From positions 34,767,548 through 34,831,547 of the forward strand of contig NC_057769.1 of NCBI RefSeq assembly GCF_010389155.1: 64,000 nt of DNA, read 5' to 3'. Both the position numbers and the translations under genes were made by a program. Under the pieces are notes generated by a model, which worked only from the letters and a program-made list of their open reading frames with translations, ran no database searches and had not been told where the DNA came from. Shown here one piece after another: positions 22,078 to 31,509 of this stretch (positions are counted from its first letter, which is position 1; the number at the start of each line of letters is the position of its first letter). Source of the DNA: Erigeron canadensis. Lineage: Eukaryota; Streptophyta; Magnoliopsida; Asterales; Asteraceae.

Positions 22078-25000
22078 GGAAAGTGCGTAACCTCACCACA
22101 GAGGACGTCGTCGTTAATACCACGGGTCCCCATGTCTGTAATGATAAATTTGAATGAGAAATTAGCGGGTTCCCTGTCAGTGTCGGAATATTAACGGCGA
22201 CGTCATCGCTAATATCTTAGTCGGGTTGACTTTTACCTGATGGTGTTCCCCTCTGCTTTAGAAACCATACATCAAAATTAATCACTCTCACATCATACCC
22301 CTAGACCCCAGTTAATGATTTAAATAGCCTCATCTTTTCAAATCAAAAGTCGTTCTTTTGGTTTTTAAACCTTCACGTGGGCCCTTCACTGCCAAATTTG
22401 CAATTTATTTCTATTACATTTTACCCATATCAAAAACAACCATCACCCGATTATACTGATGATATCATACGTTTAAATTTTAGCTGAGATTTTATTAGTT
22501 CATTTCTTTATATAGAGCTGCAAGGTGGACCGGGGTAACCAACAATCATATAGGTGAGCTTTATTTGCTAGTCTTAAAAAGTAAAATTCGTTTGAACTTG
22601 TTAATCGTCATCATTATTTATTTATTTATTTATTGTTATCATTTCAAACACTTAAAGTATACCGTGTAACGTGTTTAGTTTTCTTTAAATGTAAAAATAA
22701 AAATAAAATACAGTCATTTAAAATGTAATTCCTTATAAGTGTGTAAATAATGTGTAGTATATGAATGATTTGTTAGTCTTAACAAAGAATTTAGTTTTTC
22801 CTTTATAGCTAAGGTTAACGTTAGTTGGGGCCTTGGGGGTATTATAGTATTAACTATGAAACCTTTTTGGGCTTTGACTAGCTTTATCTAAGATAGAGGT
22901 ACTGCATGTTTTACCTAATATTTAACCGTATAAAAATGACGAAAAATGAAAGTTAGCCAAAAAAAAAAATAGTTATATTTGTAAAATAAATATATTTGTA
23001 GAACACCAAGTGCAAGAAACGAGATATCAACATTCGCCATAGATGCTGCAAGGACTAATTAGTTTAAACCGCCTCTGCCTAGTATATTCAACTAGTGATC
23101 AATATGAGTTCCAGTATGCATTTATAAAAGTAACTGTTAAACATCAAAGAGTGTCCAAATAAACAAATACTACTATCTGATATAAATAGCTAAATACATA
23201 AACATCATAGCAATACCTAAAGTAAACCTAACTTTATAAACCACTGGCTATTAGTGTTATGTGACTAACTGAATGCATAAACATCATAACCTACCTAAAG
23301 AAAACCTAACTTTCAAAACCACTGTCTATTAGTTTTATGAGGCAGTGACCCAAAGCCATTTGATCCAAAGAATAAATAAATAAATAAACACTAAAATACA
23401 GCAAACAGATATTATCCATCTGATAATAAAGAGTTTGAAGAGACAACAAATAAGATATCATAGAGGTGCGAGTTTGGACCCATTTATTCATGAATGAGAC
23501 GTGGAAAATCAGCTTATGGGTACGATGTGTCAATGAAAAAAGAAAAAAAAAGGAACTAAGAAATGGGTTGATCAGGGCAAACAAGTTGAAGGCTATACCA
23601 AATGCATCTTTAATGCATAAACCATCTTAAATCATTTTATAAGAAATAGTCATTATTATTGAAATAATCTAGTTTTTGTAATCATATTCAACTCACTGCT
23701 TGATTATATAAATATATGGTAATATGACTGAAAGCATCTCGGGTCAGATCCACTCGCCCTAAAAGCTTATTGTTTTGACCCATTGCCCAACCCATCAGTT
23801 TGGATAGATCAAAATTTGAGTTATAGTACCTATAAAGGGTTTAGGTTTATTCATCAATGGTTTGATATTGGACATTTTTTTGGACTTTCTCCAAACTTTT
23901 CATGGTTTGGGTTGTTACTTATTTCTTGGTTAAGCACGGTGCAGGTTAATGGAGAAGTGTTTTGTGCCAACTTTCCAATAATCAAGGGCCTTCATAAGTA
24001 ATACTATTTGCACACCAGTAGGTTACATGGATTAAAGATCAACTGTGGTCCATTATAATCTCAATCTACTACTTCAATAATTTAAAGGATGTTTGATCAG
24101 ACATACAATTTAACCAAATGTTTGCTCACTAATCAAAACTATGAAATGAACAAGTGCGAAACAAGGAACACGGCGATAATCCCAGTTTTGTAGAACGATC
24201 CATCATCCACCAGTTCTTCGTAAGAATATTTTCCAAAACTTTTTTAAACAATAAGGAGCAAATGGAAAAGAAGACTGAGCAGCGCAAATACCCGCAGATG
24301 CTGCTAGTTTGGCCTCAAATTCAGTCCATAACTAGGATTCTTACGGATTGCAGCATATAGGCATCCCAGCTCCGAAAACTGGATGATCTGCAATATCAAA
24401 TCAAAATGTTTGTTGAAACTGGAACGCGCATAAACTCGTAAAGTATGCATGTGCGTATTACTATTCCATACTAGCAACGAGTGCTTTGTCCAAAATATTT
24501 CATCATGAAAAAAATAAAGCACAAGTAGACCTGTTCCAATGTTTAAAACATACATCTAGGGGGGATGATTAACAATGCAAATTATCTCATCAGGTTGAAT
24601 ATTAAAAATAGCTAACACATACAATCTCTATATCATTTTAATTAAATATGTATAATTTGATAACTGTTTTTTGAATCATAGTCAACACATCATCATTCAA
24701 GACGTTTAGAACTGGATGCAGAGTGTTAATGGGTCACAAAAAAGGGGAACACTATTGTTACTGAAACAGGAGAAAAAAATACATACCTATAGGTTAAGCT
24801 TCCCATTTTATATGTATTTTCATTTCATACCTTCTTTTTAACCTGATGAGATTAAGAAATGTTTTTGCAACTATGATCAACAGCCCACCTTCGCTTGTAC
24901 CAATTCAGGACATATCAGTATACCACAATTAAACTATTATCCAAACCCTCCCGTCTAGCCGCATCTACCTGTGTCATTTTAATGTGTTGAAGGTATTCCT

Positions 25001-25217
25001 GCTGGCTGATACTAGTTGAGAAAGGACAATCTTACTTGACCACTCCTTATTGAGTTCGAACTTGGTCCATGTAATTTCAGTCAATCAATCTTCCTCATTT
25101 GATCTTAACGCTAATGATTTGTGGGTTTGGCTATTCTAAATTTGGAAATATATTAATTATCATACTAGAGCTGAAAATGCAAGAACGATTTTAGATCAAT
25201 ATTTCACTAAACACTTA
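22078..25217. other. Intergenic DNA, no gene seen
   Basis: No frame shows recognisable domains. The segment 22860-22990 recurs near 44680-44800. A second weak internal repetition lies near 23150-23330, where TAAACATCATA, CCTAAAGTAAACC/CCTAAAGAAAACC and AACCACTG.CTATTAG occur twice. The 3' UTR of TSC10, which stops at 25218, should lie at the right end. Confidence 0.5.
22870..22990 (+). repeat. Dispersed repeat shared with 44690-44800
   Basis: The blocks AGGTACTGCATGTTTTAC, ATAAAAATGACGAAAAATG, AAAGTTAGCCAAAAAAA and TTTGTAAAATAA.TATATTT occur in the same order and spacing near 44690-44800. About 110 bases are shared with roughly 85-90 percent agreement by eye. No terminal repeats were recognised and the class is unknown. 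Confidence 0.6.
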
Positions 25218-28200
25218 CTATTTCGGTTGTGCATGAAACTTTTCAATGCTTCCGTACCAAGTCCACTGAAAACACAATCCTGCAATACGCATGAGACCGG
25301 CAGATATAACCTCAACAAACGCCATGAGATATGATCTCTGAGGAGAGAGACCAGCTGTTGCTATGGACAACAAGAATCCTTCAAAGTTGCAGGGGACAAA
25401 AAACGATCCAGATTTAATACCATTCAATGCTTTCTTTGCAACCTCATCAGCTTTCATTGCACCAGAGGATGCTGCTATGATGTGTGTCAATTGTGGCTTT
25501 CTTTTGTTCTCTGTAACAGACAAATGCTTATCAAAATGAAGCGAGAAAAGGCAGACAGAAATAGCTTGTGATCAGATTGCCACTACACATCTCCGTCAAT
25601 CAAATTCGTATCACAGAAATGTTATATCCCACAAAATGTTAATTAACTTCCCCACAAAACATCAAAAACGTCTACAGCCTCAAATAAGAACAAAATCAGA
25701 AACATTTACAATGGTGCTAAAGGTCTTAGTCTAGACTTTTGGGACTAAAGACATCTTAAAACTTAATGCCTACTAAATATCAAAACCATGACACACCCAA
25801 CCTGAAACACCGTCATAAAGCGGAGTTTCTTCAAGATAGAAATATTAGTGTATTAGCTGAAGAAGACTAGAACTGGCCAAGCCGGGAATCTAACACTATG
25901 TTCTTGAGTTTTATTTGATAAGAAAAGGAAAGTAAAGTAAAAAATGTTATAACTTTTTGTGTTCTTGAGTCTTTTTTAAGGAATGAAGTGAAGTGATATG
26001 AAAAGAAATGGATGGAAGATTTAAGTAAATTTAGTGCAAAATCAATCATGCCACTTTTGGGGTGATTTGGAAGGAAAGAAATAAAGCCCCTCTTTTCTAT
26101 ATCTCCCAATCCTTTCTTTTCTTTTAAATATAAACTCAAGAACACAGTGTATTCATTGAGTTTTTAAACATACGAACAAGAATGAACTCCTAGCATAGCG
26201 TAAAGGTTATGTTCGAACACCAAACGTATTTTATCCACGTATATTAAAATGAACCAATAAAGATTATGAAAGATAAATATATTATATATATTGATAAGCT
26301 TAAAGGATTAGAACAGAGCAACTTGCAATTTTGCATTGTGAGCCCATGACCTCCAAATTGTTTAGCAAGTAGAAAGTGAAAGACTGCCTAGCTAAATGCT
26401 TGATAACTTTGAAGACCAACCCTTTGACATGGACTTATTATTTGGACATCTAATATGTGTTTATTACCTCTATACAAACTCCACATATTCGAAGTCATTT
26501 AACGTAAACCTTTATAGATTTTCCTTCATGTTAACTACTAAGCATACTGAGAACAAAACTAAACTTTGTTAATGACAGAAAAAGAACCCAAATTACAAAA
26601 AACAGAAAAGCAACATGTTATTGAAAGAACACTGAACACATAAAGGCAATTGCATATAGTATGAGTTGCATACTTGCATGGCTAATGACATCACATGCCA
26701 GAATATTTAAAGAGAGAAGAGGGAGGTTGAACCTTCTGCGAGCCCAGGTGTATCTGTGTCTGGCGGGAATATAAGTGACACGTGAATGTCGTCAGCAATA
26801 ACTTCTTGTTGCAGTGCTTCTGCCAAACCCCTTAGGCCAAACTTACTAGCCGAATATGCTGCATAACCATAAATGCCCACCTACAATTGAAAAAGTATCA
26901 AGAAACATAAAAACCAATCAAAGCATTAAAAACACACCACAAAATTTATCGCTTACTAACCAAAAAAAGGCATAACATCTAACAACTATATAAGCCTTCA
27001 TTGTCAGATACTCAAAAATATTATGAAAGAGAGCTATCATGTATAGCCCATTACGTGTATCATACTTCCAAAACATCTTTTTTGCGAAACGATCTTTTAA
27101 GTTCTCGCTATTTTATGTCACCAATTACCTTTTCATCAAGTAATATGTAATTTTCCAACTTTTGTAAGACTTTTTGCTGACATGAAAGTCATATCAGCTA
27201 TCTAGTCATCCTAACACATTGTTTACATGTTATAAAAGGTGAGACACATATAATAGCATGAATGTTTAGTTTACACAGACAAATTCCTGTTCGGATGTAT
27301 GATACACAATTACAAATACTGGATACATTTTGGTCTACTTTGCCCAAAATTCGACTATTAACATAAAAAAACATTTATAACAACTTCCATATACTTCTGC
27401 CTTAGGTATGTAGCTTAGGCGGTTCCATAAAATGGGTCATTTATATTTTTAAATTGTATCTGGGGTTGATCCACTGGACTTCATTGACAGATAAGTAGTC
27501 TGAGATTACCAAGCCATTTACAGTCTCGCACTGACTAATCTTACAACCAACATAAGAGAAGTATAAACACATAACACTATGGTTAATGAGACACGGGGCC
27601 AGAACCGTCTATCGTGGGCCCATTATTGGGGTTGTGGTTTAGTTGACAACTTACAGATACTTTCTAGGGAAAACTATGTTCATATACAATGCATAAATTA
27701 CACCAAACATACATGAACAAGGGGTAACCTTTTACCCAAAAAAAATTACACCAAACATAACGTCTGACAGTCTATACTATACTTATAGGGGAAAATTATG
27801 TTTATTATACTATGTATAATACTATAATTACACCTAACCTGATGTGTTATAATGATTTCCAGCATCCTAAAAAACATGTTCCAACTCCAACAACACAATC
27901 ACAATACGTTTTTTCCCTTTCCTTAAATTTTAAAATGCACATATTCACATATATTTTCAACTTGTCAACCATAAAGAAGTAGATATATCACTCCCCAAAG
28001 AATAATGATCAATACTTGATGGGTTACTTCAAATAATACTAGGCCAAATTCCTAATAGTAACTCACAAACATACTTCAAAAACTATATTTTACACATTAT
28101 ACAAATAGTTACAAACCAAACCTAATATCTTGTTACAATCACATACTAAAAACATGTTCAATATAACCGAAAAACACACGATACCTGACCGGCTTGGGAC

Positions 28201-28724
28201 GACATAAAAGCAATCGAAACGGGCCTCCTATCCTTCCTATTTTTCATACCAACCAAAGCAGCTTTCACAAGATTAAAACAACCAACCAAATTAATATCAA
28301 TCATTTGTTTAACTTCACTAATTTCCTGTTCAACAAACTCTTGAGCAACAAACACACCCTGATTACAAACCAAAACATCAATCTCACCAACATTTTCAAA
28401 AACTTTTTTCACACTTTCAAAATCACACACATCAGCTGACACGATACCCACATCAATGCCTGTTGATAACCGGATTGAATCTTTGGCTTCTTCAAGTTTG
28501 GACAAATTTCGGGCCAAGATTGTGACCCGGGCACCTTCGAGAACGGCTTGATGGGCTAAGGCTAGCCCGATGCCGCTTGACCCGCCTGTGATTAACACGT
28601 GGCGGGATTTGATTGGGATTTTGATTGGGTTGGGTCGGGTTATTAGTTTGAGGATGATGACTAGAATGGTTAGTGGGATCAGGACGACTAGTCCGAGGAA
28701 TGGGAAAAGATCTATGTTTGCCAT
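25218..28724 (-). CDS. TSC10: 3-dehydrosphinganine (3-ketosphinganine) reductase
   Basis: NADPH-dependent reduction of 3-ketosphinganine to sphinganine, the second step of sphingolipid synthesis at the endoplasmic reticulum. Three exons (- strand): 28724-28185, 26880-26733, 25510-25218, with phases 0 and 1, giving 326 residues, the length of Arabidopsis TSC10. A hydrophobic N-terminal anchor (GLVVLIPLTILVIILKLI) is followed by the short-chain dehydrogenase fold: cofactor loop TGGSSGIG (GxxxGxG), VSADVCD, CNQGV in place of the usual NNAG, MSSQAGQ with the catalytic Ser, and YAAYSASK (YxxxK). The exon 1/2 border falls between these last two. C-terminal hydrophobic stretches near GFLLSIATAG and AGLMRIAGLCFQW resemble those of plant TSC10. 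A small TIR element sits in intron 2. The gene looks complete. Confidence 0.93.
25899..26144. mobile_element. 246-bp TIR MITE in TSC10 intron 2
   Basis: The left end TGTTCTTGAGTTTTATTTG and the right end (reverse complement TGTTCTTGAGTTTATATTT) are inverted repeats of about 35 bases, continuing as A/G-rich AAGAAAAGGAAAG. A third copy of the terminal word (GTGTTCTTGAGTC) lies inside at about 25959. The element has no coding capacity. Target duplication is not certain: the flanks read CACTA and CAGTG. Confidence 0.65.
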
Positions 28725-29039
28725 TTTTGATTGACGGTGTGTGTGTATACGTGTGTGTATCTATCTATATATATGTGTGTGTGTACACGTTTGTATTTTT
28801 TTACTCCGTATTTTTTTTTCTTTGTATTGCTTTGAAAATGAATCGATAATTTTATCTTAGAAAATAATAAATGTTTTGAACCAAATAGCCTAATAATTCT
28901 CCTAAAACATTAAGAATATGACATGTGTTATCTACTAATTCTTTTTCCTAATCTTGTCTCCTGATTCATCTTATGATTAAGAGAATTATTAATTTGATTG
29001 GTTAGAAGGATTAATCATTTCTCTTTTATTTTCAACTTT

Positions 29040-30494
29040 TGTAAGAGACCCATTATGGTTGTAAAGTGTAAACTATCTCTATAGTCTACATGATCTAAAA
29101 AAGTTCTTTGTGTACATCGTAATTATACAAGTTTCGAAGTTGCACTAACAGCACGCAAGCTAATGTGAATATAATGTTGGGAAAAAGTGCATTTTTCCAC
29201 CACTTTGGACATCAATAAATATATAGTCGTGTGACATATATCGCGAACCGTTTAGTGGGTTTTGTAGTCTCTGGCCAAGGCTACGTAACAAACTAAGATG
29301 CGTCCAAATTGGGTTAAAGGTGAATGAGATATCGAGTCTCAAAGTTGTGTGTTTGGTGCATAAGTTGGAGTTGGAAAAGCTTTGTCCCACATTGGTGTGG
29401 GATATAAACTTTTACTAGTTTATAAATGGAGGTTTCTAAGCTATGTCAAGATCTTGTATTGTGTTTTACTCTGGCTCCTACCTACACGCAGGGGGGGTGC
29501 AGAAAACGGGTTTCTAGGTCAAAATTCTCTGCACGAATGCAGCTCGACCTGAGATAAACCCGACCCGAGAATGATCTAGAAGAAGCTTTTGGAACTCCTG
29601 AAACTGATAAATAATTAAATGACCATTAGTGCTAGTTAATTATTTGGAGTTACAATTTGTGTATATAAGGTCCTATCAGGGACTTGGAAAATACAACAAC
29701 AACAACACATAGAATTCGTTCATACCACACACACATTCTCTGCAATTTCGGTCACGAAACAGCAACCATCCCTGTGCTCCATTCGTATTTCAGGCAAGTG
29801 TTCAACGTTCGGCAGTACGCTGCTTTTAACCGGTGTACCCTGGGAACAGACGGCGAATCTGTTTAAGGGAATTGTGTCAAACACAAGCCCGGTTCTTCTT
29901 TATTGTTATTACATTTTCTTGTTTTGCAGGAAGCTTTCAAATTGCCTCTTTCATTTAGTTCCTCCATTCTGAACCTGTTTAATTCCTTTATCATTATTTA
30001 ATCGTTTTGTAATATATATATATATATATATATATTTAAGGAATTACATATTGTTATTATACTGTTATTTCCGACATATAAAGTGGATAATTTTCTTTTT
30101 GTCTTTGCCAAAATCAAGGATAGAGACCCTATATTATATAAAGGCCTCTAAAAAATGAGAGAACTAGAGTTTTCTTTATGTTATATATAGAAATGAAATT
30201 TGTAGATGTATGTGTTTCAGTGTATATAATCTCTTCCCTACTCTTTTTAAAAATTCTAGACCCCGTTCTAATTAGAAATAGTTATAAGTTATATCTTAAA
30301 TAACTCAATTGTCTTTAATGAACCTTCCTTAATGGAATGAATTACTCGTATTAAAAATTACTCATTTTGAACTGATTTACACCTTAAACTCTTATATTAC
30401 TATTACACTTTAAGCTTTTATCTTCTAAAATATTTTAATATATACCATTCGACACCACCATTACCACCACCACCAATAGTTGTCGTCATAAACA
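29040..30494 (+). repeat. Dispersed repeat, copy interrupted by solo LTR
   Basis: 29040-29174 plus 30077-30494 align end to end with 36316-36860. Shared blocks include GGTTGTAAAGTGTAAACTATC, AGTTGCACTAACAGCACGCA, CCTATATTATATAAAG and CATTCGACACCA.CATTACC. Agreement is about 93-95 percent by eye. The 36.3-kb copy is continuous where this copy carries the 902-bp insertion. The 3' part (from about 30215) is also related to 45740-46018. Confidence 0.8.
29175..30076 (+). mobile_element. Solo LTR (902 bp) with 5-bp target duplication TATAA
   Basis: It begins TGTTGGGAAAAAG and ends TTATTTCCGACA, i.e. TG...CA with the short imperfect inverted ends typical of LTRs. The five bases before (29170-29174) and after (30077-30081) are both TATAA. 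The related repeat at 36.3 kb has a single uninterrupted TATAA at the matching position (an empty site). Inside are promoter-like TATA words (ATATAAACTTTT at 29402, TATATAAGG near 29662) and GTCCCACATTGGTGTGGGAT. No gag-pol sequence is present, so this is a recombined solo LTR. Copia type is an inference. Confidence 0.87.
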
Positions 30495-30763
30495 CCGTTA
30501 CCACCACCACCAATAATCATTTCCCTTTTATTTTTAACTTTTGACTAGGATATAGATAAAGAATATGTTTATAACAAAGCATTTTTAAACCATTCTGAAG
30601 GGAGTTTAGAATTGCCTTTAGAAAAAGCTACTTAACTATTGGGTTTACGACACACAAGTAATAAAAATAAAAATAAAATGTTTTAGTGATTATTTGCGTT
30701 TTGTATTATTGTATATAGGGGGAAAAAAAAGTTTTACAGAAAAAAACAGATAGGGAGTATTAC

Positions 30764-31101
30764 AGGAACAAGTTCATCTTCATCGCCCTGCCATACATTT
30801 TTTTTTGGAACTAAAACTTCATTCAAAACAAAAGGCATGACCTCAAAACAAGGCCCGCCCAAACAACCAAGTTACAATATATACAACGGGTATTTCACCC
30901 ACTCATTCCACTCAATATCGGACCTACTCGATCTATATTTAAACCATTGAAAAGACAAAGATTTAACATTCGCAACCACCTCAATCACCTTAGGAGTAGA
31001 ATCATGGAAAACTTTGTTGTTCCGTTCTTTCCATAAGCTCCAGCAAGTAATCATCGCCCTGCCATACATGAACAGATCCTTCGGTGTTTGGAAACGGATT
31101 C
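30764..31101 (-). pseudogene. Single exon relic of an alpha/beta-hydrolase gene, split by a LINE
   Basis: With the LINE (30799-31050) and one copy of the target duplication removed, the - strand reads NPFPNTEGSVHVWQGDEDELVP. This is the conserved C-terminal block of plant alpha/beta-hydrolase-fold proteins (NPFPNNEGSVH.WQGDED..VP), with the catalytic-acid Asp region. An acceptor-like ...ATGAG precedes it and a donor-like CCT/GTAATA follows. No neighbouring exon (nucleophile elbow or catalytic His) was found within about 1 kb either side. It is a stranded fragment, further disrupted by the insertion. Confidence 0.65.
30799..31050 (-). mobile_element. 5'-truncated LINE (252 bp) with 19-bp target duplications
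   Basis: On the - strand it encodes the extreme C-terminus of a LINE reverse-transcriptase polyprotein (TCWSLWKERNNKVF..., ...WNEWVKYPLYIL stop), then a short 3' UTR and a run of A. The 19 bases at 30780-30798 are repeated at 31051-31069 (TCATCGCCCTGCCATACAT on +). This marks target-primed reverse transcription. Heavy 5' truncation is usual for LINEs. Confidence 0.85.
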
Positions 31102-31509
31102 TCATTTCCAAATCACAAAAACATTACTATCCTTTCTTTCATTATATCTATTTTACACTCCAATTTTTTATATCGATCTCATAAAACACAATCACCATCA
31201 AAATAAAAATATGAAACTTCATTTTCTCCAACATTATACCATATTAGTAGCAAACGTGTCAAGATAATAGTCCAAAATATTACCAATACTCCAAAAGATT
31301 AGTAACAATCTATTAGTAATGTTATCAACAACAAAAATGACAATTAAGGACTGTTATCTGAAGCCGACCAAATATTCTGTATCTACCATCTTCACTCATC
31401 CAGTTGATTAATATCTAATTCCAAATAGAAACAAAGCAGCTATCATGAAAAACAATTCTTCTCATTCCTCAAAATACCCCGATAACTCTGCTCTTGCTTC
31501 TTTATCATT
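31102..31509. other. Intergenic, no gene seen
   Basis: A/T-rich, with no open frame of note on either strand. The right end should contain the 3' UTR of the IRE1-like gene, whose stop codon is at 31510. Confidence 0.45.

Larger units (their letters stand above)
28725..30763. other. Intergenic, occupied by a repeat and a solo LTR
   Basis: 28725-29040 is the TSC10 promoter side. It contains (TG)n/(TATC) runs at 28735-28790 that probably lie in the 5' UTR or core promoter. 29040-30494 is the dispersed repeat with the LTR insertion described separately. 30495-30763 is A/T-rich with no recognisable content. Confidence 0.5.

Noticed and set aside
29684..29866. 60-codon frame at 29.7 kb
   Set aside because: It lies wholly inside the solo LTR and has no gag or other motif.
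30872..31111. 79-codon frame as an independent small gene
   Set aside because: It is a chance fusion of a hydrolase-exon remnant (out of frame) with a LINE C-terminus across a target duplication.
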